Notes: a model not told the origin generated them from the sequence alone. 64,000 nucleotides of DNA from Pelagibius sp037652055 (GCF_037652055.1 NZ_JBBKAH010000009.1:124001-188000), one strand, 5' to 3'; shown: positions 23,314 through 32,321, numbered from the stretch's first letter. Numbers and translations: made by a program.

Positions 23314-24363
23314 CTAGCGCCACTGGGGCCGGAAGCGCACGAAGAGCACGCTCGCCAGCACCAGCAGCAGGGCCGTGGCAGTCAGCACGTCGGCCAGGTA
23401 GTTGGAGATCGACATGGCGCGGCTCATGGCGTCGGCACCGTTGTAGATGGCGGCGACGAAGATCGCGGCGGCGACCACACCCAGCGGATGCAACCCCGCC
23501 AGCATGGCCACGGCGATGCCGGTGTAGCCGAAGCCCGGCGAGATATCGATGGTGAGATAACCCTTTGCCCCGGCCAGCTCGCAGACCCCGGCCATGCCGG
23601 CGAGTCCGCCGGAGAGCAGCGCCGTGCGCAGCACCGTGGCGCCGATCGGCATGCCGGCAAAGGCGGCGGCTTCCGGGTTGTAGCCGACGGCGCGGATCTG
23701 GAAGCCCCAGCGGGTGAAGCGAATGAAGGCCCAGGCGAAGACCGCGAAGGCCACCGCCCAGATGAGCCCGGAATGCAAGCGCATGCGCGGCACCAGGGTG
23801 CCGAGGATCCCTTCGTCGATGATCGGCGCCGCCTGCGGCCAGCCCATGGCCAGCGGGTCCTTCCAGGGGCCGAACAGCAGGTAGTTGGCGAAGAGAATGA
23901 CGACGAAATTCAGCAACAAGGTGGTCACCACCTCGTCGACGCGCAGTTTCAGCTTCAGAATGACCGGCAGCAGCAGCAGCAGGCCCCCGGCGACGGCACC
24001 GACGAGAAACAGGAACGGCACCATGAGAAAAGGCGGCAGATGGACCATGCCGGTTCCCACCCAGGTGGCGGCCAGCGCGCCGGCGTAGAGCTGGCCCTCG
24101 CCGCCGATGTTCCACAGCTTGGCGCGGAAGGCGACCGCGGCGGCGAGGCCGGTGAAGATCAGCGGGGCCGCGCGGGTCAATGTCTCGGTGAGCGCGAAGG
24201 TCGACCCGAAGGCGCCCCTCAGCAGGGCTGCGTAAGAGTCGATGATCGGTGCGCCGCTCCACAGGATCAGCAGGGCGCAGAAAGCAAACGCGAGTCCGAT
24301 GGCGGCGATGGGAGCGGTGAGGTTCAGCCAGAAGGGAGCGTGAGCGCGCGGTTCAAGCCGCAT
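23314..24363 (-). CDS. BMP-type nucleoside ABC transporter permease, subunit 1 (YufP/NupP-like)
   Basis: This 349-residue permease has around ten hydrophobic segments. Characteristic segments are LIFTGLAAAVAFRAKLWNIGGEGQLYAGA, VDEVVTTLLLNFVVILFANYLL and RAVGYNPEAAAFAGMPI. Its start overlaps the end of the ATPase gene by 11 bases, and the second permease follows 24 bases after it. Confidence 0.92.
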   Translation of the reverse strand: MRLEPRAHAPFWLNLTAPIAAIGLAFAFCALLILWSGAPIIDSYAALLRGAFGSTFALTETLTRAAPLIFTGLAAAVAFRAKLWNIGGEGQLYAGALAATWVGTGMVHLPPFLMVPFLFLVGAVAGGLLLLLPVILKLKLRVDEVVTTLLLNFVVILFANYLLFGPWKDPLAMGWPQAAPIIDEGILGTLVPRMRLHSGLIWAVAFAVFAWAFIRFTRWGFQIRAVGYNPEAAAFAGMPIGATVLRTALLSGGLAGMAGVCELAGAKGYLTIDISPGFGYTGIAVAMLAGLHPLGVVAAAIFVAAIYNGADAMSRAMSISNYLADVLTATALLLVLASVLFVRFRPQWR

Positions 24364-25933
24364 GGCCGGCCTCCCGGCGGTAACGCTCGAACTCGCCGTG
24401 GCCGGACATCAGCAGACCGAGCGCCGTGAGGTCGGCCTCCTCGGCCGGCACCGGCTGCGAGAGGCGGCCCTGGTACAGCACGGCGATGCGGTCGGAGACC
24501 TGCAGCAGCTCTTCCAGGTCCTCGGAGATCAGGATGATGCCGGCACCCTCGGCGCGCGCCTCGAACAGCAGCTGCTGCACCTTGGCGGCGGCGCCGACGT
24601 CGAGGCCGCGGGTCGGCTGATTGGCCAGGATCACGCGGGGCTTGGCGCTCAGCACGCGGGCGAGGATCACTTTCTGCATGTTGCCGCCGGACAGCGCCCG
24701 GGTGGTTGTCGTCGGGTCGGCACCGCGGATGTCGAAGCGCTCGATGAGCGCACGCGCGTGGCGGCGGATGACGCGGCCCTTGAGGATGCCGAGACCGCAA
24801 AAGCGGCGGTCGCCGGAGGCTTCCAGGATGAAGTTTTCCTCGACCGGCAGATCGCCGACCACGCCCACGGCGTGGCGGTCCTCCGGGATGCGGCCGACAC
24901 CGCGGCGCTGCATGCCGGCGGGCGAGGTGGTCGTCACGGTTTCGCCCAGCAGCTCGAAGCTGCCCTCGTCGGGCAGCGCCAGGCCGCAGAGCAGCGCCGC
25001 CAGCGCGCCCTGGCCGTTGCCCGAGACACCGGCGATGCCCAGGATCTCGCGTCCGTAAAGCAGCAGGTGAAGGTCCTGCAGCGGGGTCCGGCCGCCGCCT
25101 CCCGCCATCGACACCCCGGCCAGCTGCATGACGATCTCGCCGGGCGCCAGCGGCTCGCGCTGGGGCAGCGCGATGGCGCGGCCGACCATCGCGTGGGCGA
25201 GGCTCTCGTTGCTCGCCTCGGCGATCGGCATCCCGGCCACCAGCCTGCCCTGGCGCAGCACGGCGACGCGGTCGGCGACCGCCATCACCTCGTTCAGCTT
25301 GTGGGAGATGAAGATGATGGAAAGTCCCTCGGCCACCATGGCCTTGAGGGTGGCAAAGAGGGATTCGACCTCCTTGGGCGCCAGCACCGCGGTCGGCTCG
25401 TCGAGGATCAGGATGCGGGCGCCGCGATAGAGCGCCTTCAGGATCTCGACCCGCTGGCGCTCGCCGACCGAGAGGTCCCGCACCAGCTTCCGGGGATCGA
25501 CGGCGAGGCCGAAGTGTCGGGCGAGGTGTTCAACCTTCTCGCGCGCCTCGGCGCGGCCCTGCGTCGGCTTCCACAGCGATTCGGTGCCGAGCACGATATT
25601 GTCGAGCACGGAGAGGTTCTCGCCGAGAGTGAAGTGCTGGTGGACCATGCCGATGCCGGCGGTGATCGCCGCCTTGGGCGAGCCGGCCGGCAGGCGCCTG
25701 CCGAAGGCCTCGATGGTCCCTTCGTCGGCGACGTAGTGGCCGAAGAGAATCGACATCAGGGTGGTCTTGCCGGCACCGTTCTCTCCCAGCAGGGCGAGGA
25801 TCTCGCCGGACTTCAGCGCCAGCGAGATGGCGTCGTTGGCGGTCAGCCCGCCGAAGCGCTTGGTGATCCCGTCCAGACGCAGCACGACCGGTGCGCCGCC
25901 GCCGGCACGCGCTGGTTCATCGACTTCTGGCAT
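24353..25933 (-). CDS. BMP-type nucleoside ABC transporter, double ATP-binding protein (YufO/NupO-like)
   Basis: This 526-residue protein has two fused ABC domains. The first has Walker A GENGAGKTT near residue 50, signature LSVGERQRVEI and Walker B ILILDEPTAVL. The second lacks a normal P-loop (GVSGNGQGA), keeps LSGGNMQK, and has NQPTRGLD in place of the Walker B DEP, as usual for this family. ATG 25933 is chosen because homology begins there; the frame is open to 26263 but that part lies in a family B repeat. It energises uptake by the two downstream permeases. Confidence 0.92.
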   Translation of the reverse strand: MPEVDEPARAGGGAPVVLRLDGITKRFGGLTANDAISLALKSGEILALLGENGAGKTTLMSILFGHYVADEGTIEAFGRRLPAGSPKAAITAGIGMVHQHFTLGENLSVLDNIVLGTESLWKPTQGRAEAREKVEHLARHFGLAVDPRKLVRDLSVGERQRVEILKALYRGARILILDEPTAVLAPKEVESLFATLKAMVAEGLSIIFISHKLNEVMAVADRVAVLRQGRLVAGMPIAEASNESLAHAMVGRAIALPQREPLAPGEIVMQLAGVSMAGGGGRTPLQDLHLLLYGREILGIAGVSGNGQGALAALLCGLALPDEGSFELLGETVTTTSPAGMQRRGVGRIPEDRHAVGVVGDLPVEENFILEASGDRRFCGLGILKGRVIRRHARALIERFDIRGADPTTTTRALSGGNMQKVILARVLSAKPRVILANQPTRGLDVGAAAKVQQLLFEARAEGAGIILISEDLEELLQVSDRIAVLYQGRLSQPVPAEEADLTALGLLMSGHGEFERYRREAGHAA

Positions 25934-25996
25934 CGCCAGTGTTCCCCCGCAGGCATAGACGGCCGGATCATCGCACCGACGGCGCCACCCCTCAAC

Positions 25997-26116
25997 TGTC
26001 ACCCTCGGGCTGGACCCGAGGGTCCATGGCAGGGGGCGGGCGCCAAGCCCTGCCATGGATCCCGGATCGCGCTCTCCCGGTAACGCTTCTGGGACGCTCG
26101 CTTGTCCGGGATGACA
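25997..26116. repeat. Family B intergenic palindromic repeat, copy 2
   Basis: It begins TGTCACCCTCGGGCTGGACC and ends CCGGGATGACA (26106-26116), matching the ends of the copies at 19512 and 59611. A second internal inverted pair (CCATGGCAGGG and CCCTGCCATGG) is present. It separates the binding-protein gene from the ATPase gene in the leftward operon. Confidence 0.75.
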
Positions 26117-26141
26117 ACCGGGGGTCCGGAAACCTATGCGA

Positions 26142-27182
26142 TCAGAATGTCGACTTCGGCTCTTCGTCGTTGATCTCGACCACCAGGTCGCCGGCCTTGA
26201 TCTGCTGACCGAGGGCCTCGATCTTGGCCTTGGTCTCCGCCGGGATCTTGCCGTCGAACTCATAGAAGGGCGACAGCGAGGCGCCGCCGGCCTTCATCAT
26301 CGTCCATTCCTTGTAGTCCTCGGCCTTGAAGGTGCCGGCCTTGACCTGTTCGATGGCGTAGTCGATCGCCGGCTCCATGTGCCAGAGCGCGGAGGCGACC
26401 ACCACGTCTGTGCCGTTCTCCAGCTTGTTCATGTCGTTCACGTTGCCGAAGGCGAGGATGCCCTTCTCACGGGCGGCATCGACCACGCCGGCGCGCTCGG
26501 CGTAGATCACGTCGACGCCGGACTCGATCTGCGCGAAGGCGAACTCCTTGGCCTTCGGCGGGTCGTACCAGGAGCCGATGAAGGCCACCTTGAACTCGAC
26601 ATCGGGGTTCACTGACTTGGCGCCCGCCATGAAGGCGTGGAACAGGCGGTTCACCTCGCCGATGGCGTGACCGCCGACCATGCCGATCTTGTTGGTCTTG
26701 GTCATCGAGCCGGCGACGACGCCCATCAGGTAGCAGGGCTCGTGGATCCAATTGTCGAAGACCGCGAAGTTGGAGCCGTGCGGACCACCGGAATCGCCCA
26801 TCAGGAAGGCGACCTCCGGGTAGTCGTCGGCCACCTTGCGGGCTTCGCGGGCGACGCCGAAGGCTTCGCCGACGACCAGGTCGACGCCGCCTTCGGCGTA
26901 CTCGCGCATGACGCGGACGTAGTCGGTGTTGGAGACCTTCTCGGAGAAGCTGTACTCGATCTCGCCGCGCTCCTCGGCCGCGGTCAGCGCCCGGTGCAGC
27001 GTGCCGACCCATTTCTGCTGGATCGGCACGGTGTAGATGCCGGCGACCTTGATCTTCTGCTGCGCGACAGCCGCTTCGCCGGAGAGTCCGACGAAAGCGC
27101 ATGCGGCGAGCGCCAGCGCGGCCGCCTTCAGCATGCCGCGGCGGCGCAAAGCGAACCCATTCCCCTCGTTGAGAGACGTCAT
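26142..27182 (-). CDS. BMP family ABC transporter substrate-binding protein
   Basis: This 346-residue periplasmic protein of the basic membrane protein (PnrA/BmpA) family binds purine or pyrimidine nucleosides or bases. An RRRGML-hydrophobic stretch near residues 13-40 looks like an export signal, possibly Tat. Family motifs are VAGIYTVPIQQKWVGTLHRAL, DLVVGEAFGVAREARKVADDYPEV, GVVAGSMTKTNKIGMVGG and DVIYAERAGVVDAAREKGI. It follows dihydropyrimidinase by 36 bases and precedes the ATPase and permease genes. Confidence 0.9.
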   Translation of the reverse strand: MTSLNEGNGFALRRRGMLKAAALALAACAFVGLSGEAAVAQQKIKVAGIYTVPIQQKWVGTLHRALTAAEERGEIEYSFSEKVSNTDYVRVMREYAEGGVDLVVGEAFGVAREARKVADDYPEVAFLMGDSGGPHGSNFAVFDNWIHEPCYLMGVVAGSMTKTNKIGMVGGHAIGEVNRLFHAFMAGAKSVNPDVEFKVAFIGSWYDPPKAKEFAFAQIESGVDVIYAERAGVVDAAREKGILAFGNVNDMNKLENGTDVVVASALWHMEPAIDYAIEQVKAGTFKAEDYKEWTMMKAGGASLSPFYEFDGKIPAETKAKIEALGQQIKAGDLVVEINDEEPKSTF

Positions 27183-27218
27183 GCCCCCTGTACTCCCTGT
27201 TCTGACTGGTTGTTTCAG

Positions 27219-28661
27219 CTACATCCGATCGACCGCCACCGGGGCTTTGGCCTCGTGCTGGCGGTTTATGGCCTGGTAGTAGGACGGGAAGGTCGGACGG
27301 TCGACGTAGCGGCCGGCGCCCTTCACGGTGCGGACGTCGCCGTCCTGGTAGACCACCTTGCCCTGGCTGATCGTGATGGTGTTGATGCCCTTGACGGTCA
27401 TTCCCTCGAAGATGTTGAAGTCCACGTTCTGATGGTGCGTGTCCTTGGAGATCGTGCGTTCTTTCTCCGGATCCCAGATCGCGATGTCGGCATCGGCGCC
27501 GATCGAGATGGAGCCCTTGCGCGGATAGATATTGAAGATCTTGGCCGCGTTGGTTGAGGTGATGGCGACGAACTCGTTCATCGTCAGACGCCCGGAGTTG
27601 ACGCCGTGGTGCCAGAGGACGTGCATGCGGTCCTCGACCCCGCCCGTGCCGTTGGGAATCTGCGTGAAGTTGTTGTGGCCCATGCGCTTCTGCGGCGCGC
27701 AGAAGCAGCAGTGATCGGTCGCCGTGGTCTGCAGCATGCCCGCCTGCAGGCCGCGCCACAGCGCCTCCTGGTGCTCCTTGGAGCGGAACGGCGGGCTCAT
27801 CACGTGGGCCGCCGCGTAGTCCCAGTCCTTGCTGCGGTAGACTTCGTCGTTCACCAGCAGGTGGCCGGCCAGCACCTCGCCGAAGACGCGCTGGCCCTCG
27901 TTGCGCGCGCGGGTGATCGCCTGCAGCGATTCCATGCAGGAGTTGTGGACGATGTAGAGCGGCACGTCCAAGACCTGGGCGACCCGGATCGCGCGGTTGG
28001 CGGCCTCGCCTTCGACTTCCGGCGGGCGGGAGAGGGGATGGCCTTCGGGCCCGGTGATACCGCGCTTCAGGATCTCGTTCTGCAGGTGGAACACCAGCTC
28101 GCCGTTCTCGGCGTGTACCGTGCAGATGGCGCCCAACTCGCGCGCGCGGGTGAAGGAGTTCACCAGCACCTCGTCGTCGCACATGATGGCGCCCTTGTAG
28201 GCCATGAAGTGCTTGAAGGAGTTGACGCCGCATTCCGTCGTCAGCGTCTCCATGGCGGCTTTCACCGTCTCGTCCCACCAGGTGATGGCGACGTGGAAGG
28301 AATAGTCGCCGGCGGCCTTCTCGGCCCAGCCGCGCCAGGTGCGGTAGGCCTCCATGACGTCCTGCTTGGGGCTCGGGATGACGAAGTCGATGATCATGGT
28401 GGTGCCGCCGACCATGCCCGCCGAGGTGCCGGAGTAGAAGTCTTCCGAGGCGACGGTGCCCATGAAGGGCAACTCCATGTGGGTGTGCGGATCGATGCCG
28501 CCCGGCAGCACGTAGGCGCCGCCGGCGTCGACGACCTCCGCGCCCGCCGGCGCCTCCAGGGACTCGCCGATGGCGACGATCTTGTCGTCCTGCGTCAGCA
28601 CGTCGGCCCGAAAGGAATGGTCCGCGGTGACGACGGTGCCGCCCCTGATGAGGATCGCCAT
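27219..28661 (-). CDS. hydA: Dihydropyrimidinase (hydantoinase)
   Basis: This 480-residue zinc amidohydrolase opens dihydrouracil or dihydrothymine to the N-carbamoyl beta-amino acid. Metal ligands are H59 and H61 (DPHTHMELP), carboxylated K150 (NSFKHFMAYKG), H183 (TVHAENG), H239 (IVHNSCM) and D316 (TTATDHCCF). ATG 28661 has AGGAGGG upstream. A start at 28718 is open but would overlap operator 3. It is the first gene of the leftward nucleobase uptake unit and the second step after PreTA. Confidence 0.95.
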   Translation of the reverse strand: MAILIRGGTVVTADHSFRADVLTQDDKIVAIGESLEAPAGAEVVDAGGAYVLPGGIDPHTHMELPFMGTVASEDFYSGTSAGMVGGTTMIIDFVIPSPKQDVMEAYRTWRGWAEKAAGDYSFHVAITWWDETVKAAMETLTTECGVNSFKHFMAYKGAIMCDDEVLVNSFTRARELGAICTVHAENGELVFHLQNEILKRGITGPEGHPLSRPPEVEGEAANRAIRVAQVLDVPLYIVHNSCMESLQAITRARNEGQRVFGEVLAGHLLVNDEVYRSKDWDYAAAHVMSPPFRSKEHQEALWRGLQAGMLQTTATDHCCFCAPQKRMGHNNFTQIPNGTGGVEDRMHVLWHHGVNSGRLTMNEFVAITSTNAAKIFNIYPRKGSISIGADADIAIWDPEKERTISKDTHHQNVDFNIFEGMTVKGINTITISQGKVVYQDGDVRTVKGAGRYVDRPTFPSYYQAINRQHEAKAPVAVDRM

Positions 28662-28710
28662 GATGCCTGTCCCTCCTGCTTCCCTGTTACACGCTTTTCG
28701 GATCTGAAAC

Positions 28711-28726
28711 TTGTCCATTTGGTCAA
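28711..28726. promoter_or_regulatory. RutR-type operator 3
   Basis: TTGTCCATTTGGTCAA matches TTGACCANNTGGTCAA with a single mismatch. It lies 50 bases upstream of the dihydropyrimidinase start, in the divergent region shared with the beta-ureidopropionase. Confidence 0.8.
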
Positions 28727-28841
28727 TTTTGCACGATGTCGCGGAGCGAAGCGAGTCCGCTTTTCGGGCGCGAAGCCCTTTTCCGCCGGGCGTTACACGC
28801 CAACGAACGACTTCGGCGGGACAAGCCCCTTGCCAGCGATC

Positions 28842-28857
28842 CTGACCAAATGGTCAA
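28842..28857. promoter_or_regulatory. RutR-type operator 4
   Basis: CTGACCAAATGGTCAA matches the RutR consensus with only the first base different. It lies 57 bases before the beta-ureidopropionase ATG and 131 bp centre-to-centre from operator 3. Confidence 0.8.
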
Positions 28858-28913
28858 ATCTCGGCAAGCACGCGAAACGCGTCCGACAACGCTTCCGACA
28901 GGGGAGACGACAC

Positions 28914-29777
28914 ATGGCGACGGTCAGGGCGGGACTCATCCAGATGGCGTTGAAGGCGGACACCGGCGACAAGCCGCAGGCGATCCGCGACAAGATGAAC
29001 GCGGCGCACCTGCCGCTGATCGACGAAGCCGGCAAGAAGGGCGTGCAGGTGCTGTGCCTGCAGGAGGTCTTCAACCAGCCCTACTTCTGCCCCAGCCAGG
29101 ACGCCAAGTGGTACGCCGCCGCCGAGAAGATCCCCGACGGGCCGACGGTGAAGCTGATGCAGGACTACGCCAGGAAGTATTCCATGGTCATCGTGGTGCC
29201 GATCTACGAGGAGGACATCACCGGCGTCTACTACAACACCTGCGCGGTGATCGACGCCGACGGGTCCTACATGGGCAAGTACCGCAAGACCCACATCCCG
29301 CAGGTCGCCGGCTTCTACGAGAAGTTTTTCTTCAAGCCCGGCAACTCCGGCTGGCCGGTGTTCGAGACGGCCTATTGCCGCCTCGGCGTCTACATCTGCT
29401 ACGACCGACACTTTCCCGAGGGCTGGCGCGCGCTGGCCTTGAACGGCGCCGAGTATATCGTCAATCCCTCGGCCACGGTGGCGGGCCTCAGCCAGTATCT
29501 CTGGAAGCTGGAGCAGCCGGCCTCGGCGGTGGCGAACGGCTGTTACATCGGGGCGGTGAACCGGGTCGGCACGGAGGCGCCGTGGAACATCGGCAAGTTC
29601 TACGGCTCCAGCTATGTGGTGAGTCCGCGCGGCGAGTTCCTGGTCGAGGCCAGCGCGGACAAGGACGAGTTGGTGACCGCCGACATGGACATGGACAAGG
29701 TGCGCGAGGTCCGCAATCTCTGGCAGTTCTTCCGTGACCGCCGGCCTGAGACCTATGGGCCGTTGACCGCGATTTAG
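28914..29777 (+). CDS. Nitrilase-superfamily beta-ureidopropionase / N-carbamoylputrescine amidase-like enzyme
   Basis: This 287-residue carbon-nitrogen hydrolase has the catalytic triad Glu51 (LCLQEVFNQPYF), Lys125 (GKYRKTHIPQ) and Cys162 (VYICYDRHFPEGWR). The FNQPYFC and KFFFKPGNSGWPVF segments are typical of the N-carbamoyl amidase branch that includes eukaryotic beta-ureidopropionase. It would release beta-alanine, CO2 and ammonia from ureidopropionate. GGGGAG precedes ATG 28914. The long open frame above this ATG is the shadow of hydA. It is divergent from hydA across two RutR-type operators. Confidence 0.9.
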   Translation: MATVRAGLIQMALKADTGDKPQAIRDKMNAAHLPLIDEAGKKGVQVLCLQEVFNQPYFCPSQDAKWYAAAEKIPDGPTVKLMQDYARKYSMVIVVPIYEEDITGVYYNTCAVIDADGSYMGKYRKTHIPQVAGFYEKFFFKPGNSGWPVFETAYCRLGVYICYDRHFPEGWRALALNGAEYIVNPSATVAGLSQYLWKLEQPASAVANGCYIGAVNRVGTEAPWNIGKFYGSSYVVSPRGEFLVEASADKDELVTADMDMDKVREVRNLWQFFRDRRPETYGPLTAI

Positions 29778-29866
29778 GGGAGCCGGTGCACGGCAGCTTG
29801 CATTCCCGGATCTTTGGTCTAAGTGAAGATCGAATTAATTCAAGAAGATCGAGGGAGCGTACAAAG

Positions 29867-30307
29867 ATGCGTGCAGCAATTCTGGCCGCCGGTTTCGTGC
29901 TCGTTGCCGGTGCCACCCTGGCCGGTGCCGCCCTGGCCGGTGAGACCCCGGCACCGGCCGGCGCTGAGCTCTATTTCATTTCGCCGCAGGACGGTGCGAC
30001 GGTCACTTCGCCGGTCACCGTGCGCTTCGGCCTCAAGGGCATGGGCGTCGCGCCGGCCGGGGTGGAGGACAAGGCGAACACCGGCCACCACCACCTGCTG
30101 ATCGACACCGAAGTGCTCTCCGGCGCGGCGCTGGACGAGCCGATCCCCGCCGACGACCACCACAAGCACTTCGGCGGCGGCCAGACCGAGACCACCATCG
30201 AGCTGACGCCGGGGACCCACACCTTGCAGCTGGTGTTGGGCGACTGGAGCCATATCCCGCACAATCCGCCGGTCATGTCGCCGAAAATCACCATTACCGT
30301 GAAGTAA
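29867..30307 (+). CDS. Small secreted DUF4399 protein
   Basis: This 146-residue protein has a signal peptide of about 25 residues whose end is built of the tandem block LAGATLAGAALAGE. The mature part has the DUF4399 pattern: LYFISPQDGATVTSPVTVRFGL, NTGHHHLLIDT and DDHHKHFGGGQTETTIELTPG, ending in a beta-strand ITITVK. The His-rich DHHKH stretch could bind metal. The function of the family is unknown. ATG 29867 follows GAGGGAG. Confidence 0.8.
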   Translation: MRAAILAAGFVLVAGATLAGAALAGETPAPAGAELYFISPQDGATVTSPVTVRFGLKGMGVAPAGVEDKANTGHHHLLIDTEVLSGAALDEPIPADDHHKHFGGGQTETTIELTPGTHTLQLVLGDWSHIPHNPPVMSPKITITVK

Positions 30308-30527
30308 CCCCCGGCGCGGCCGGAACTTGAAGGGCCTCGGGCGTCGGAATCCCGCCGCCGGGGCCCATTCTCGTTCGTTCTCTATCTAAATTGCCGCTGT
30401 GATGGCCCTCTTGGGGGTTATTCAACCGCGATTAAGCGCGATTCTGCGCTGATTCCCCGGTTTCTCTTGGCACCGCGGCGCCAAAGCCGCTACGCTTTTT
30501 GATTATGGCCTGCTTGGGGGGACGTCA
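30308..30527 (+). other. Intergenic region before the radical SAM gene
   Basis: No coding pattern is visible. An imperfect GC-rich hairpin at about 30333-30364 lies after the DUF4399 gene but has no proper T-tract. The repeated motif GCGATTAAGCGCGATTCTGCGCTGATT lies at about 30427-30453; it is AT-richer and could belong to a promoter. Confidence 0.3.
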
Positions 30528-32321
30528 ATGACGGCCAACGGGCGCAAAAAGCGGTTCGGGATCGAGCTTATCAAGCCGTCGCACTATGACGACGACGGCT
30601 ACGTGATTCAGTGGGCCAAGGCCTGGGTTCCGTCGAACACGCTCTCCAGCCTTTACGGCATCACCCTGGACGTCATCGACCGGAAGCTGCTGGGCGAGGA
30701 CGTCGAGGTCGTGCTGAACGGCTACGACGAGACCAACACCATCATTCCGGTCGAGGACATCATCGCCCGCCTGCAGGCGCCCGGGACCACCGGGGTGGTC
30801 TGCCTGGTCGGCGTGCAATCGAACCAGTTCCCGCGCGCCATGGACCTGGCCCGCCGGTTCCGCGCTGCGGGCCTGCAGGTTGCCATCGGCGGCTTCCACG
30901 CCAGCGGCTGCATCGCCATGCTGCCGGAGTTGCCGCCCGACCTGCAGGAGGCGCTCGATCTCGGCATTACCCTCTATGCCGGGGAGGGCGAGGGGCGGTT
31001 GCACGAGTTCTACCACGACGCCCTCTACGGCCGCCTGAAGCCCCTCTACAATTACATGAGCGATCTGCCTGGGCTCGACGACCAGCCGACGCCCTACCTG
31101 CCCGAAGCGATGGTGCGGCGCTACGGCGGCTCGGTCGCCTGCTTCGATGCCGGGCGCGGCTGCCCGTTCCAGTGCAGCTTCTGCACCATCATCAACGTGC
31201 AGGGCCGGAAGTCGCGTTTCCGCACCGCCGACGATGTCGAACGCCTGGTGCGCGCCAACATCGCCCAGGGCATCAACCGCTTCTTCATCACCGACGACAA
31301 CTTCGCCCGCAACAAGAACTGGGAGGCGATCTTCGATCGTCTGGGGGACCTGAAGGAGGAGACCGGCCGGCCGTTCTCCATCATCATCCAGGTCGACACC
31401 CTCTGTCACAAAATCCAAAACTTCATCCCCAAGGCCAAGCGGGCCGGTGTGGCGCGGGTCTTCATCGGCCTGGAGAACATCAATCCCGACAACCTGATGG
31501 CCGCCAAGAAGCGGCAGAACCGCATCACCGAGTACCGCGCCATGCTGCAGGAGTGGCGCAATCACCAGATCCTCACCTATGCCGGCTACATCCTGGGCTT
31601 TCCGGCCGACACGCCGGAGAAGATCGCCCACGACATCGAGGTGATCAAAAGGGAACTGCCCATCGACATCCTTGAGTTCTTCTGTCTGACACCCTTGCCG
31701 GGCTCGGAGGACCACAAGAACCTCACCTTGAAGCAGGTGCCGATGGACCCGGATATGAACATCTACGACCTGGAGCACGTCTGCACCGGTCATGCGCTGA
31801 TGTCGAAGGCGGAGTGGCAGGGAATCTACGACGCGGCCTGGGAGCTCTACTATTCCGAAGATCACCTCGAGACGCTGATGAGGCGCATGGTGGTGAGCGG
31901 CAACAAGCCGGAGCGCATCTGGGCGCACGCGCTGCAGTTCGCCGGCTGTATCCGTTACGAGAAGGTGCATCCGCTGCAGGGCGGCTATTTCCGCCGCAAG
32001 GTGCGGACCCAGCGCCGGTCGGGCCTGCCGCTGGAAGCGCCACTGCCGTTCTATGCACGCCGGCTGTGGGAGATCGCCGCCACCTACGGTCCCTTCGCCT
32101 GGTTCGCGCTCAGGCTTTGGGTGAAGTGCCAGATCATCAAGCGCGATCCGGCAACGCAGCGCTACACCGACCAGGCGCTGACCCCCGTCGTCGACCACGG
32201 CGAGGCGGAGGAACTGGAAATGTTCGCCCTCACCGAGTCCGCCAAGGCCGCCGTCGCCAAGGCCCAGCGCGAGGCCGCCGCACGAGAGAAACACGCCAAG
32301 GCGGTGACGGCGGCGGAGTAG
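30528..32321 (+). CDS. Cobalamin-type radical SAM protein
   Basis: This 597-residue protein has an N-terminal Rossmann-like B12-binding-type domain (about 40-165, GVQSNQFPRAMDLARRFRAAG, AIGGFHASG). A radical SAM barrel follows with C212, C216 and C219 (GCPFQCSFC) and the SAM GGE-like and FITDDNFARNKNW segments. I see no DxHxxG motif, so cobalamin may bind base-on or not at all. The C-terminal 170 residues are a basic helical extension. Its reaction and substrate are unknown; relatives methylate or rearrange lipids and secondary metabolites. It appears monocistronic. Confidence 0.88.
   Translation: MTANGRKKRFGIELIKPSHYDDDGYVIQWAKAWVPSNTLSSLYGITLDVIDRKLLGEDVEVVLNGYDETNTIIPVEDIIARLQAPGTTGVVCLVGVQSNQFPRAMDLARRFRAAGLQVAIGGFHASGCIAMLPELPPDLQEALDLGITLYAGEGEGRLHEFYHDALYGRLKPLYNYMSDLPGLDDQPTPYLPEAMVRRYGGSVACFDAGRGCPFQCSFCTIINVQGRKSRFRTADDVERLVRANIAQGINRFFITDDNFARNKNWEAIFDRLGDLKEETGRPFSIIIQVDTLCHKIQNFIPKAKRAGVARVFIGLENINPDNLMAAKKRQNRITEYRAMLQEWRNHQILTYAGYILGFPADTPEKIAHDIEVIKRELPIDILEFFCLTPLPGSEDHKNLTLKQVPMDPDMNIYDLEHVCTGHALMSKAEWQGIYDAAWELYYSEDHLETLMRRMVVSGNKPERIWAHALQFAGCIRYEKVHPLQGGYFRRKVRTQRRSGLPLEAPLPFYARRLWEIAATYGPFAWFALRLWVKCQIIKRDPATQRYTDQALTPVVDHGEAEELEMFALTESAKAAVAKAQREAAAREKHAKAVTAAE

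Noticed and set aside
24362..26083. Open frame of 573 codons opposite the double ATPase
   Set aside because: A shadow of a gene with clear ABC motifs.
25934..26263. N-terminal extension of the double ATPase
   Set aside because: It runs through a family B repeat with Arg/Ser-rich nonsense; ABC homology begins after 25933.
27606..28913. N-terminal extension of the beta-ureidopropionase frame
   Set aside because: It is antisense to dihydropyrimidinase and crosses both RutR operators; nitrilase homology starts at ATG 28914 with a ribosome site.
29911..29945. Tandem LAGA-type repeat in the DUF4399 signal peptide
   Set aside because: A short repeat in a hydrophobic signal sequence is common and probably neutral.
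30333..30364. Terminator after the DUF4399 gene
   Set aside because: The stem is imperfect and has no T-tract, so I do not list it as a terminator.
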